Numbered from the stretch's first letter, positions 51,044 to 59,769 are shown. The stretch: DNA of 64,000 bases from Hymenobacter citatus (GCF_014333615.1 NZ_JACSCY010000021.1:1-64000); one strand, 5' to 3'. Notes: a model not told the origin generated them from the sequence alone. Translations and numbers: made by a program.

Positions 51044-51261
51044 TTGTTGATGTGCTGATTGTTGATGTGCTGATTTGGCGATGTGGTGATGTGTTGAGGA
51101 ATTGTCATCCTGAGCTTGCGAAGGACCTTATTACGCTAGAACGATTGACGTAGCAACGACTCGTTTAACTGGCATAAGGTCCTTCGCAAGCTCAGGATGA
51201 CAATTCCTCAACACATCACCACATCGCCAAACCAGCACATCAACAATCAGCACATCAACAA
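51044..51261. repeat. 88-bp arm nested inverted repeat (REP-like core, low-complexity arms)
   Basis: The arms at 51044-51131 and 51174-51261 are inverted copies of 88 bases with one mismatch. The inner part carries GTCATCCTGAGCTTGCGAAG with a small TCCT/AGGA stem. The outer part consists of short direct repeats of TTGATGTGCTGA. Further copies of CAGCACATCA continue to the right up to the kinase start. It lies within the regulator-kinase operon. Because the arms are inverted copies, the same short peptide is encoded on both strands. Confidence 0.85.
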
Positions 51262-51301
51262 TCAACCAATCAGCACATCAAAAATCCAGCACATCAACAT
51301 T

Positions 51302-52699
51302 ATGTCTATTCGTCTTCGGTTGGCGCTGCAGTTCGGGCTGATTGTGAGCTGCACCCTGCTGGTGTTTTCGTTGGTGATTTATGCCTTCACCTACCAGGCC
51401 CGGCGGGCGCTGTTCACGGAGAGCCTGTTAGGCCGCGCCCAGATTGTGGGGCACGTGTACCTGGATGGCACCAACCGCACCGATGCCAGTCGGGCGTCGT
51501 ACCGGCGCTACCTGCGCCAGTTCTACCGCACCCTGCCTCAGGAAGAAGCGCGTGTCTACAACAGCCAGGACTCCATTGTCTTTCACGAAGGCGCGCTGCG
51601 GGCCAAGCCTGCACCGGGAAAATTGCTGGAGGAGGCGCGGCGCGCGGGCCGGAGCGTCCGGCACGATGCTGCCTACCACCAAACGGTTGCGTTGCGCTAC
51701 CGCGATGCGCGGCGCGGCACCTTTGTGGTGGTGGCCTCCTCCATGGACACAGACAGTGAGCGGGAGCTGGGCAATCTGCGCCTGATTTTGCTGGTGGGCC
51801 TACTGGTGTCGTTTGGGATTGTAGGCGTGGGCGGCTGGTTTTTTGCTGGCCAAGCCCTACGCCCCATGAAGCGGGTGGTGAATGAGGTAGACAGCATTAC
51901 GGCCTCCGACCTGCACCAGCGCCTCTCCAAAACCGACGGGCAGGATGAGGTGTCGCACTTGGCGCAGCGGTTCAACAGCCTCCTCGACCGCCTCGAAACG
52001 GCGTTTGCCGGGCAGCGCACCTTTGTGCGCGATGCGTCCCACGAGTTGCGTACCCCCCTCACGGCTCTCATTGGGGAGCTGGAAGTGGCCCTGATGCAGG
52101 AGGAGCGCCCGCCCGCCGAGTACCGGCGGGTGCTGCGCAGCACCCTCGATGCGGCCCGTCTGCTGAAAGACCTCACCAACGGCCTGCTGCAAATTGCCCG
52201 CGCCTCCGACGACCCCTCGCAGGTGCCCCTCACCCCAACGCGCCTCGACGAGCTATTGCTCCAGGCCCACGAGGAAATCAGGCGGCGCCACCCTACCCAC
52301 CGCGTCGACCTGGAGTTCAGCGAGGCCGACTCCGGCCACCCTGCCGACCCGTTTGTGGTGCGCGGCAACGAGGCGCTGCTGTTGTCGGCGATACTCAACG
52401 TGCTCGAAAACGCCTGCAAGTTCTCCACCGACCCCACGCAGCCCATCGTGGCCACGTTGCTCGCCGCGCCGCGCGCCGTGCACCTGCTGGTGCGCGACCA
52501 GGGCGTAGGCATGACCCCAGAGGACCAGCAGCAGGTGTTTGTGCCTTTCTTCCGGGCCGATAACGTGCGTACGGTGCCTGGGCACGGCATTGGGTTGCCG
52601 CTCACGTCCAAAATCATGGAGCTGCACGGTGGCAGCATCCACGTGCGCAGCCGTTTGCACGAAGGCACCGAAGTGGAGCTGATCCTACCGGCCGCTTAA
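51302..52699 (+). CDS. sensor histidine kinase
   Basis: The protein has 465 residues from the ATG at 51302. An upstream extension (to 51197) is made only of repeat-derived codons. There are two membrane segments (about 10-32 and 160-185) around a periplasmic sensor region of about 125 residues, then a HAMP domain and DHp helix with His247 in DASHELRTPLTA. The ATPase domain has LLSAILNVLENACKFS, VRDQGVGM and GHGIGLPLTSKIMELHGG. It phosphorylates the regulator at 50347. The periplasmic domain shows no family I recognise. Confidence 0.92.
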   Translation: MSIRLRLALQFGLIVSCTLLVFSLVIYAFTYQARRALFTESLLGRAQIVGHVYLDGTNRTDASRASYRRYLRQFYRTLPQEEARVYNSQDSIVFHEGALRAKPAPGKLLEEARRAGRSVRHDAAYHQTVALRYRDARRGTFVVVASSMDTDSERELGNLRLILLVGLLVSFGIVGVGGWFFAGQALRPMKRVVNEVDSITASDLHQRLSKTDGQDEVSHLAQRFNSLLDRLETAFAGQRTFVRDASHELRTPLTALIGELEVALMQEERPPAEYRRVLRSTLDAARLLKDLTNGLLQIARASDDPSQVPLTPTRLDELLLQAHEEIRRRHPTHRVDLEFSEADSGHPADPFVVRGNEALLLSAILNVLENACKFSTDPTQPIVATLLAAPRAVHLLVRDQGVGMTPEDQQQVFVPFFRADNVRTVPGHGIGLPLTSKIMELHGGSIHVRSRLHEGTEVELILPAA

Positions 52700-53274
52700 G
52701 CAACTGCAAGACAGCATTCTTTCGCAAGCGCACCCTACAACGCTGAGTATCTTTTTTAAAAATAAACAGTTGTATTACAAGAATTTATGTGAATACAGAT
52801 CGATTTAATTTCTTTTTAATTCTCTTTTAACGCGCTCTTAATTGCGTCTCCGTATTCTTGTAGCATAGTAGCTCAGGCAAATGAGTTGCCGGCAACAAAC
52901 AGGCTGATGAGTGTCGACAGCGGCAGCTCACAGGCGGTCGGTTGTGCAGGACCAACGCATCTGCTTTACACAAGAATCCATACGGCACACATGGCCAGCA
53001 AAGGTCTGTACATAGCTTCCCGAGGGTAGGAGTACCCGAAACGAAGCTGAGTCTGACCCAAATGGAAGCCGCTATTACTGCGCCGCATAGGCTGCACCCG
53101 ATTTGCTGTCGGCTACCTTGGAGGGGAGAATGCCGACGGCTACCAGAGCCATCGTACCAGTACTGGTACGGTGGCTTTTTGGTGTAAGATATCCGGCCAT
53201 AGTTTTTTGCTGGCAACTACAGGGTAGGCCTCACGCGTATCCATCAGGAAGTATTTACTCTTAAGCCACTTCCG
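52700..53274. other. 575-bp intergenic region, no convincing protein gene
   Basis: The left part (52740-52850) is AT-rich. A minus-strand frame (52827-53216) is open but its Cys/Arg/Ser-rich translation looks random. TATTCTTG at 52852-52859 resembles a weak -7 box on the plus strand, and a good terminator follows at 53147. A small RNA between them is possible. Confidence 0.35.
53147..53180 (+). terminator. intrinsic terminator without an upstream gene
   Basis: AGCCATCGTACCA (53147-53159) pairs with TGGTACGGTGGCT (53164-53176) around GTAC with one G-T pair, followed by TTTT. The core CGTACCAGTACTGGTACG is a perfect 18-bp palindrome. The nearest plus-strand gene upstream ends at 52699. Confidence 0.7.
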
Positions 53275-54219
53275 ATGAAAGCAATATATTTCAATGAGTA
53301 CGGCCCCGCCAGCGTACTGCACTACGGCGAGCAACCTACACCCACACCCAAAGCCAAGCAAATTTTAGTGCGGGTACAGGCCAGCAGTGTCAACCCCGTC
53401 GACTGGAAAATAAGGGAGGGCGCCATGAAGCTGATAATGCCCCCCACGTTTCCGAAACTGACGGGCCGCGACGTAGCGGGCGAGGTAGCCGCCGTGGGCG
53501 ACGACGTGGTGCGGTTTGCGCCCGGCGACCGGGTCTATGGCATGGTGGCCGGCATGGGCGGCGCCAACGCCGAGTATGCTGTGCTGGAAGAAGTGGAAAG
53601 CGCTTTCATTCCTGATAACCTGAGTTTTGAGCAGGCTGCTGCCGTGCCTCTGGTGGCCATCACGGCGTTGCAGGCCCTGCGCGACCACGCCCCCTTGCTT
53701 TCCGGCGACCGGGTGCTCATCAATGGGGCATCGGGTGGGGTAGGCGCTATGGCCGTGCAAATAGCCTGGGCGCTGGGCGCTGGGGAGGTGATTGGCACCT
53801 GCGGCCCCGACAACGTGGAGCTGGTGCGCAGCCTGGGCGCTTCGCAGGTATATAACTACAAAGAGCACGATTTCACGAAAGACCAAAGCCGCTACGACGT
53901 AGTATTTGACGCAGCTGGCAAAAGCTCTTTCTCGGAAAGCAAAGCCTGCCTGCGCAACAACGGCCGCTACGTGACCACCCAGCCCGACCCTAAAGCTATA
54001 GCCGCAGCGGTGATATCAGCAGCCTTCTCGAGCAAAAAGCAAGCAGCCTTCATGGCCAAAAACAGCGGCTCCGATATGGCGCTCCTCTCGGCGTGGCTGA
54101 AAGCCGGCACCATTCACCCGGTTATAGACCGCACGTTCCCGCTGTCTGAAACCCGTACCGCCCAGGAATACGGCGAGCAAGGCGAATCGAAAGGAAAAAT
54201 TGTGCTGACAGTAGGGTAG
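53275..54219 (+). CDS. NADP-dependent quinone-reductase-like oxidoreductase (MDR family)
   Basis: The protein has 314 residues. The N-terminal GroES-like domain has MKAIYFNEYGPASVLHYGE, VQASSVNPVDWKIREG, TGRDVAGEVAAVG and FAPGDRVYGM. The Rossmann domain has the nucleotide loop INGASGGVGAMAVQIA. No structural zinc cysteines are present, as in zeta-crystallin/quinone reductase and reticulon-4-interacting-type members. It reduces quinones or activated alkenes with NADPH in the cytoplasm. The substrate is unknown. It ends near a bidirectional hairpin shared with the convergent gene. Confidence 0.85.
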   Translation: MKAIYFNEYGPASVLHYGEQPTPTPKAKQILVRVQASSVNPVDWKIREGAMKLIMPPTFPKLTGRDVAGEVAAVGDDVVRFAPGDRVYGMVAGMGGANAEYAVLEEVESAFIPDNLSFEQAAAVPLVAITALQALRDHAPLLSGDRVLINGASGGVGAMAVQIAWALGAGEVIGTCGPDNVELVRSLGASQVYNYKEHDFTKDQSRYDVVFDAAGKSSFSESKACLRNNGRYVTTQPDPKAIAAAVISAAFSSKKQAAFMAKNSGSDMALLSAWLKAGTIHPVIDRTFPLSETRTAQEYGEQGESKGKIVLTVG

Positions 54220-54259
54220 GGATATAGGCTTTTGTGTTCCTATCTCACACATAGTTTCT

Positions 54260-54304
54260 AAACTGCTTTCCGACAAAGGCTATACTGCTGTCGGAAAGCG
54301 GTTT
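54260..54304. terminator. bidirectional terminator between convergent genes
   Basis: AAACTGCTTTCCGACA (54260-54275) pairs with TGTCGGAAAGCGGTTT (54289-54304) with one wobble pair. The stop codon of the minus-strand gene (54280-54282) falls inside the loop. Confidence 0.75.
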
Positions 54305-55026
54305 ATGTTTTTGTAGTAGATGTATACTGACGGCTCTTTGCCAATAGCTGCGGCCCATTGCGGGCAGTAAGGAGCCATCCAGAGGGCGTCGCCTTGCTGC
54401 ACGGGGTAGTATTGTTGGTTGAGCCTATAGATAGCCTGGCCTTGCAAGTAGAATAGGCCGTGTTCCATACTGTGCGTTTCCACCAATGGTAGAAACGCGC
54501 CGGGTTCGTAAGTGAAGACGTTGACGGCCATATCGAAAGCGGGCTCTTGAGGCAACAGCTCCTGGATGCGTAAACCCTCATCGTTGAGATGGGCACGAGC
54601 CTCGTTGTCGTCCTTCTCTCCGAATAGTACCTCGGGCGCCAAATGGCCAGCCAGTGGCTCGTACACTTTATGAAACGTAAGTAGCTGCGTGCCCGCATCA
54701 AAGCGGTCGAACAAGTACTCTTGCTCCACAGGAACGTACGCGAACTGGCCGGTCTTCAGCAGCCGTACCGTGCCGCCCACGGCTACCTGGCACTCGCCCC
54801 GCACCACGTAAAAGAACACTTGTGCCGTAGCGGTACGGCCCGTTACCTGGCCGTTTTCCCGGGCTGTAATGAGCATTTGGCCAAAGCCAGCGCCCATGTG
54901 CTCACTCACCAGCACGTTGACGGTGCAGCCTGTCCAGCCCGGTATATTGCTGTTAATGTAGCCATCGGGGGTAAGGATGGCGTGATTGCGCGCAACGACG
55001 GAGCGGGTGAAGGCAGGAATTGGCAT
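54280..55026 (-). CDS. allE: (S)-ureidoglycine aminohydrolase (bicupin)
   Basis: The protein has 248 residues from the ATG at 55026. The longer frame to 55218 adds an unlikely leader. Family sequences are RSVVARNHAILTPDGYINS, VFFYVVRGECQVAVGG in the first cupin, and VNVFTYEPGAFLPLVETHSM, EHGLFYLQGQAIYRLNQQYY and WMAPYCPQWAAAIGK in the second. The second cupin holds the Mn2+ ligands (ETHSMEH). The enzyme removes ammonia from ureidoglycine in allantoin breakdown. No other allantoin gene is present in the window. Confidence 0.88.
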   Translation of the reverse strand: MPIPAFTRSVVARNHAILTPDGYINSNIPGWTGCTVNVLVSEHMGAGFGQMLITARENGQVTGRTATAQVFFYVVRGECQVAVGGTVRLLKTGQFAYVPVEQEYLFDRFDAGTQLLTFHKVYEPLAGHLAPEVLFGEKDDNEARAHLNDEGLRIQELLPQEPAFDMAVNVFTYEPGAFLPLVETHSMEHGLFYLQGQAIYRLNQQYYPVQQGDALWMAPYCPQWAAAIGKEPSVYIYYKNINRFPTAV

Positions 55027-55353
55027 AAGGTAGGAAATCAAGAAGGCCAGCCATATGCACCAACGCGGCACACACTTGGCAAGAAACACAAGGTACGCGT
55101 GAAGAGATAAGTGTAGCGCCAGTCTATGACCGAAGCAGGGAACCGGGCTCCGTGAAAATACAGATATGACAGAGAGGCCGGATGAATAAATACGGATTAT
55201 ACAGCTTGTGTGTGGCAACTCCAGCCATAGTGTCGTAGTGAGAGAGGGTGCCAGTGCATGGGTGGGTAGGGCTACAACTTGATATTACCAAGCACATAGC
55301 CTTCCTCATTAGAACTGGCAGCCTATATCTTATACCTCACTCATTACCACATC
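55027..55353. other. intergenic region without visible features
   Basis: This is the divergent gap between allE and the small membrane protein gene. I see no palindrome, clear -7 box or reading frame of note. Confidence 0.3.
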
Positions 55354-55728
55354 ATGCAAAAGCCTATTTCCCGCCGTCAACACGGCTTTACCGACTATAG
55401 CTACATTCCATTGGCCCTGGCGCTGCCAAAGCTGGCTGGCTTCGAGGAAGAAGAAACAGCCGTAACGCTAACGCGTGTGCTGGCCGGCAATATCCTTACC
55501 TCCAGCTTGTTCACGAGGGCAGAGTGGGGACTGTTCAAAAAGATTCCTTTCAAGACGCACTTGGTCCTGGATGTGGCAGTAGCAGTGGTAGCGGCTAGCT
55601 CGCCTTGGCTGTTTGGCTTCTCGAAAAATAAAGCCGCTCGTAATTCCTTCTTAGCCCTGGGGGCATTTGGTCTGATGGCAGGGACTTTATCGAAGCCGGA
55701 AGAAATGCCAGACAACGGGGAGGAGTAA
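55354..55728 (+). CDS. SPW-repeat-like small membrane protein
   Basis: The protein has 124 residues. A 35-residue N-terminal part (RRQHGFTDYSYIPLALALPK) is followed by three to four hydrophobic segments (RVLAGNILTSSLFT, THLVLDVAVAVVAASSPWLFGF, NSFLALGAFGLMAGTLS). The SSPWLFGF segment matches the SPW repeat family of small inner-membrane proteins. The C-terminus is acidic. Function is unknown. It is followed 148 bp later by a small hydrophilic protein gene on the same strand. Confidence 0.7.
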   Translation: MQKPISRRQHGFTDYSYIPLALALPKLAGFEEEETAVTLTRVLAGNILTSSLFTRAEWGLFKKIPFKTHLVLDVAVAVVAASSPWLFGFSKNKAARNSFLALGAFGLMAGTLSKPEEMPDNGEE

Positions 55729-55875
55729 CGAGAGGCAACGTTTGGAAGGAACCGTGGCCGTTGCCATGCGTATAGGAAGAAAGCAAGTCGGTTGCTGGCT
55801 TGTACGTGGCTACCTATTTACCCCACGCTATTTCTCTGTACCACTAGCTGAGCTTCAGCATATAGCACGACCACC

Positions 55876-56157
55876 ATGGACCAAGAACCACAAACCGCTA
55901 ATAACGACAGCACCCCCATCAACCCTACCATCACGCACGACCAGGGTAGTCAGGAAACAGTACGCGACGAGCGTGGCGACGGCACTACCGGCCTCGTGAA
56001 CAACGGCAGCTACCAGCTGAAAACTGACCAGGGCGAAAGCGCCGAGATGGGCACCGCCCCACTGCACCTGCACAGCGCTGCCAAAGGCGACGAAGACTAC
56101 CTCAATGGCGACGACCACAAGCAAGTGCTACCCAAGCCGGAGCAAGATAAGTTGTAA
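55876..56157 (+). CDS. small acidic hydrophilic protein
   Basis: The protein has 93 residues, very rich in Asp, Gly, Asn, Thr and Gln and without hydrophobic stretches, so it is probably unstructured and soluble. It has no Cys or Trp and no signal peptide. The codon use fits the genome and a strong terminator follows, which supports a real gene. I do not recognise the family. Its composition resembles stress-related hydrophilic proteins, but that is only a resemblance. Confidence 0.55.
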   Translation: MDQEPQTANNDSTPINPTITHDQGSQETVRDERGDGTTGLVNNGSYQLKTDQGESAEMGTAPLHLHSAAKGDEDYLNGDDHKQVLPKPEQDKL

Positions 56158-56180
56158 TGCTTGTATATTAAACTGAATGT

Positions 56181-56214
56181 AAAAAGGCGCTTCCGGCTAC
56201 GGAAGCGCCTTTTT
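56181..56214. terminator. bidirectional terminator
   Basis: AAAAAGGCGCTTCCG (56181-56195) pairs perfectly with CGGAAGCGCCTTTTT (56200-56214) around a GCTA loop. It serves the gene ending at 56157 and the convergent one ending at 56232. Confidence 0.9.
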
Positions 56215-56231
56215 GGTGTTGCCACCTGCCG

Positions 56232-57167
56232 TTAGCCGATAGGAGGTAGGCTGGCTTCGAGGCGGGCGCGTAGGTGCTCGTGCTGTTTGGGGAGCATCAG
56301 GTGGGTGCCTAGCTCAGCCAGGGGCTCATCTACGGTAAAGCCGGGGTTGTCGGTGGCAATTTCGAAGAGCACGCCGCCTGGCTCGCGGAAATACACGGAG
56401 TGGAAGTAGTCGCGGTCGATTTGCGGGGTAGGCTGCAAGCCTTTTTCGATCAGCTTTTTACGGAAATACAGCTCGGCCTCGTCGTCTTTCACGCGAAAGG
56501 CAATGTGGTGCACTGAGCCACCGGCTGTTACGCTGCGTGCTTCGCCGGGTGCTTCTACTAGGTCGATGTAGGCGGCGCCCTGCACTGTATCGGTCACGTA
56601 GCGGTGGCGATTTACGTGGCTTTCTAGCAGCGTGTAACCAAATACATCGGTTAGGATTTCGGCGGTGGCGGCGATGCTGGCCAGCGTGAGCGTGACGGTG
56701 TGAAAGCCTTTGGTGGCCATCTCGGCGCCTACCTCGGCGGTGGTCCAGGGCGTGCGCGGGTCGTCGGTCTTTGATACAATCAGCTCCAGCTTCAGGCCAT
56801 CGGGGTCGAGGAACGTGAGGTAGGGCTCACCAAACTTCTCGCTGGGTTTGTTGTATGTAACGCCGTACTGCTCAAAGCGCTTTATCCAGAAATCGAAGCT
56901 GCCTGCGGGCACAGAGTAGCCCACCTCCGTGGCCTGCCCAATGCCGCGTCGACCTTGGGTGATATGCTCCCAGGGAAAAAAAGTGAGAATGGTACCTGCC
57001 GAGCCAGTCTCATCGCCGAAGTAGAAATGATAGGTGCCGGGGTCGTCGAAGTTGACGGTTTTTTTTACGAAGCGCAGGCCGAGCACCTTGGTGTAGAAGT
57101 CGTAGTTGCGCCGGGCGTTGCCCGCAATGGCCGTTACGTGGTGCAAGCCAAGAATGCGTGGTTCCAT
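56232..57167 (-). CDS. VOC-family ring-cleaving dioxygenase (MhqA/MhqO-like)
   Basis: The protein has 311 residues made of two glyoxalase-like modules. The first has GLHHVTAIAGNARRNYDFYTK and LTFLDPDGLKLELI. The second has FHTVTLTLASIAATAEIL, SVHHIAFRVKDD and GGVLFEIATDNPGF. His10, the His in SVHHIAF and the Glu in LFEIATD are in place to bind the metal. MhqA/MhqO-type enzymes cleave hydroquinone-like rings. The next gene in the same direction is an MhqD-like hydrolase, so the pair resembles the quinone-resistance genes of Bacillus. No MhqR-type regulator is present. Confidence 0.83.
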   Translation of the reverse strand: MEPRILGLHHVTAIAGNARRNYDFYTKVLGLRFVKKTVNFDDPGTYHFYFGDETGSAGTILTFFPWEHITQGRRGIGQATEVGYSVPAGSFDFWIKRFEQYGVTYNKPSEKFGEPYLTFLDPDGLKLELIVSKTDDPRTPWTTAEVGAEMATKGFHTVTLTLASIAATAEILTDVFGYTLLESHVNRHRYVTDTVQGAAYIDLVEAPGEARSVTAGGSVHHIAFRVKDDEAELYFRKKLIEKGLQPTPQIDRDYFHSVYFREPGGVLFEIATDNPGFTVDEPLAELGTHLMLPKQHEHLRARLEASLPPIG

Positions 57168-57268
57168 GAGGAAATGGGTTAGAGTCAGAAGGGTAGAGAG
57201 AAGGTAATCTAGTTGCTCCGTAGCCCAGGGCTTTAGCCCTAAAAACTAGCGCGAACGGTTTGTTTTGT

Positions 57269-57889
57269 TTATTCTCTAAATATCAATTCATTGGCTAGAT
57301 CTATTTCTTCCTGCGTGATGGTGTGGCCCATGTTCGGGTAGATTTTCTCCGTGACGTGAGCACCCAATTGGGTAAGCAGCGCTGTGGAGGCCCGCACACG
57401 CTTCACGGGCACGTGAAAATCAGGGTCGCTACTACCGATAAACACGGGCGTGCCGCCAAAATCGCCCGCGTAAGTGGCAGGATTCACTTCATCGCCAATA
57501 AGGCCGCCGGTGAAAGCCGCCACGCCGCCGTAGCGGGCGGCGTGGCGTGCCACGTACTCCAGCATAAGGCAGGCACCCTGCGAGAAGCCCATGAAATACG
57601 TGTTTTCTTTACTGATGCCGCTGCCCGCTGCTGTGGCTACTGCGTGGTCTACAGCGGCCAAGGCATCGGAAAGCCAGGGCTCGTTTTGGGCAGTTGGCGC
57701 CAAAAAAGACTGTGGATACCACGTGTGCTGTGTGGCCTGCGGAGCAAGCAGGGCGTAGTTGCCAACATGCAAATGCCGGCCCAGCGACAGGATATCGGCG
57801 GCGCTGGCGCCCCGGCCGTGCAGCATAATCAGGGCCTTGGTAGCGGTGCCCAGCGGTTGACCCGCCGTGCGAATAGGTTCTTGATGCAT
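57269..57889 (-). CDS. alpha/beta hydrolase (phospholipase/carboxylesterase, MhqD-like)
   Basis: The protein has 206 residues from the ATG at 57889 (the frame opens at 57946). Family landmarks are ALIMLHGRGASAADIL (oxyanion hole), the nucleophile Ser in GFSQGACLMLEY, the Asp in FIGSSDPDFHVP and the His in YPNMGHTI. It is a soluble esterase of the phospholipase/carboxylesterase type. It lies upstream of the VOC dioxygenase on the same strand (101 bp), and such pairs take part in quinone or catechol detoxification. Confidence 0.83.
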   Translation of the reverse strand: MHQEPIRTAGQPLGTATKALIMLHGRGASAADILSLGRHLHVGNYALLAPQATQHTWYPQSFLAPTAQNEPWLSDALAAVDHAVATAAGSGISKENTYFMGFSQGACLMLEYVARHAARYGGVAAFTGGLIGDEVNPATYAGDFGGTPVFIGSSDPDFHVPVKRVRASTALLTQLGAHVTEKIYPNMGHTITQEEIDLANELIFRE

Positions 57890-57917
57890 ACGGCCAAGAT
57901 AAAAAGTCCCGGCACAA

Positions 57918-57960
57918 AACGGGCGACGCAAGTGCACACAACGCACTTGTGCCGCCCGTT
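57918..57960. terminator. 18-bp hairpin upstream of the esterase gene
   Basis: The 18-base arms at 57918-57935 and 57943-57960 are inverted copies with two mismatches (AACGGGCG/CGCCCGTT ends). It probably ends the transcript of the monooxygenase gene. Confidence 0.55.
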
Positions 57961-58168
57961 GCCCACTGGCTAAATGCTGCTTAGAAGCAGATTGTGCGGT
58001 TTCGCTACCTACAGCGGCAGCTTCGGTACCTATGTTTGGCTACTAGTTGGACGGGTAGCTCTGGCAGCTATGTGCGAGCCAATGTACCGGCGGGGTCAAT
58101 ATCATCAACAGCTAAGACCGGCCGGGTATGGTAGTGCCCGTGCCCACAGGCGTAGGCTATCCTTGCAG

Positions 58169-59707
58169 CTAATTCAAACAGCTCCTAAACCACTGCGCGG
58201 CGGCGTGTTGCAAGTCGTGGTAATCTGAGGGGTGAGCGGCTGCCCAGGCCACAATGCCGTCTGGGCGTACCAGAATAGCCTGTAGGCCTAGCTGTTCTGT
58301 TGCCCGGCCCGACACGTATTTCAGTTGGCGGCCGTAGGCACGTGTCCATGTTTGTAGAGAGTCGCTCTGGGTGAAATCAAGCAGTATACCCCGCCCGTCG
58401 CGCATAAGCTGGCCCATTGTCGTACCGTCTTCAAACTCGAAATTCGGCACACTGTACCCTACCAGCGGATGGGCGCCCTCAAGATGGTAGTGGGTAGAGA
58501 GGCCCCACACCCGGCCCGCAAAATAGGTGGCGCCATCGCGCGTGTGCATCAGGTCGCGGATGATGGCGTGCAGGGCGTGCGTTTGCGGCGTTGGGCGCAT
58601 GAGGGTTGCTTGGGCGCGCGACCAGTCCAGCACCTGCGCCCCAATGGGGTGCCGCTCGGCGGTGTAGCTATCCAGCAAGCCTACTGGTGCTTGCTCTCGG
58701 AGGGTGGCGGCCAGCTTCCAACCTAAGTTCAGCGCATCGCCCAGGCCCAGGTTGAGCCCTTGCCCGCCCAACGGGGCGTGAATGTGGGCGGCATCGCCAG
58801 CCAGCAGCACCCGACCGTTGCGGTAGGTGGTAGCCTGCCGGGCGCGGTCGGTCCAGGTGGAGGCAACGTGCAAGGCGCTGATGGTAACGTTGGTACCCGA
58901 GATGCGGCGGAGTACCTGCTGCACATGTTCGCGCGTAACGGGCTTTTTGGCATCGTGAAAGGCACCGCCATCAAAATCCTGCAGCACCAGGTAGCCAGGC
59001 TGCGACTGTAGGTACATGCCGGCCGGAGTCAGGATGCGGCCGGGTTTGAGCTGCTCCGGGTCGGTTATATCAACCTGGGCCGAGTAGCCGGTAAACTCCG
59101 GCTCCGTACCGGCAAAGTCAAAGCCGCCTACCTTGCGCACCACGCTGCGGCCGCCGTCGCACCCCACCAGCCACTTGCCTTGCCACGCGTAGCCCCCTGC
59201 CTGCACAAGCACCCCATCGGTGCTTTGCTGAAAGCCCGTTGTGGGTAGCCCTCGTTTGATGTCTACGCCTACTGCCTCGGCGCGGCGGGTTAGCACCGTT
59301 TCCAGCTCTTCCAATTCAGAAAACAGCTGGAGCTCAGGCGAGCCAGGCAAACGATACGGCCACTGGGAGAGGTCAACCTGGGTGCTATCAAATTGAATAC
59401 CGGCAAAATGACCGCCTGCCTGGGGGCGGCCACCTTGTTTGGAGGAAACAAAAGAAGGGGCCTTCAGGCGTTTGGGTATTTCCAGCTCCTCTAGCAACCC
59501 CCGGCGGTATAGGGCTTCAACTGAGGGTGTGTTGAGGCCCCGCATGCCAAACGGCAGTTGCTTTAAGGAGGAGTGAGGACTTTCTGCTTTTTCCAGCAGT
59601 AAAACAGTGCAATTGGCCAGGGCCAGTTCGCAGGCGAGGAACAGGCCTACCGGTCCTGCCCCGGCAATAATAACGTCGTAGATAGTGTGCTTTTGTGCAG
59701 ATTCCAT
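58169..59707 (-). CDS. FAD-dependent aromatic monooxygenase (PheA/TfdB/MhpA type)
   Basis: The protein has 512 residues. The N-terminal dinucleotide fold is VIIAGAGPVGLFLACELA, followed by the FAD/NADPH motif KWLVGCDGGRSVVRK and the GD motif VLLAGDAAHIHAPLGGQGLNLGLGD. The C-terminal thioredoxin-like part contains QAILVRPDGIVAWAA. It hydroxylates phenolic or polyketide-like aromatic rings, but the substrate is unknown. An AraC-family regulator gene lies 62 bp upstream in the same direction, so the two probably form an operon. Confidence 0.87.
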   Translation of the reverse strand: MESAQKHTIYDVIIAGAGPVGLFLACELALANCTVLLLEKAESPHSSLKQLPFGMRGLNTPSVEALYRRGLLEELEIPKRLKAPSFVSSKQGGRPQAGGHFAGIQFDSTQVDLSQWPYRLPGSPELQLFSELEELETVLTRRAEAVGVDIKRGLPTTGFQQSTDGVLVQAGGYAWQGKWLVGCDGGRSVVRKVGGFDFAGTEPEFTGYSAQVDITDPEQLKPGRILTPAGMYLQSQPGYLVLQDFDGGAFHDAKKPVTREHVQQVLRRISGTNVTISALHVASTWTDRARQATTYRNGRVLLAGDAAHIHAPLGGQGLNLGLGDALNLGWKLAATLREQAPVGLLDSYTAERHPIGAQVLDWSRAQATLMRPTPQTHALHAIIRDLMHTRDGATYFAGRVWGLSTHYHLEGAHPLVGYSVPNFEFEDGTTMGQLMRDGRGILLDFTQSDSLQTWTRAYGRQLKYVSGRATEQLGLQAILVRPDGIVAWAAAHPSDYHDLQHAAAQWFRSCLN

Positions 59708-59769
59708 ACTGGTTTGGTGTTGCGCTCATGAATACTTATTGCGACACAAAGCTCTGGAAGGCCTCTGCT

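Noticed and set aside
51225..51300. CAGCACATCAACAAT-type direct repeats considered as a CRISPR array
   Set aside because: Units are about 15 bp without unique spacers and there are no cas genes.
51197..51301. N-terminal extension of the histidine kinase (MTIPQHITTSPNQH type)
   Set aside because: Made of inverted-repeat and CAGCACATCA repeat sequence; the same peptide appears on the opposite strand at 50863-51108.
52904..52910. CTGATGA followed by a GTG...CAC stem, resembling a hammerhead ribozyme core
   Set aside because: The obligatory GAAA after stem II is missing and stem I/III partners are not found.
52827..53216. 129-residue minus-strand reading frame
   Set aside because: Cys/Arg/Ser-rich random-looking translation, no start context, and it covers a plus-strand terminator.
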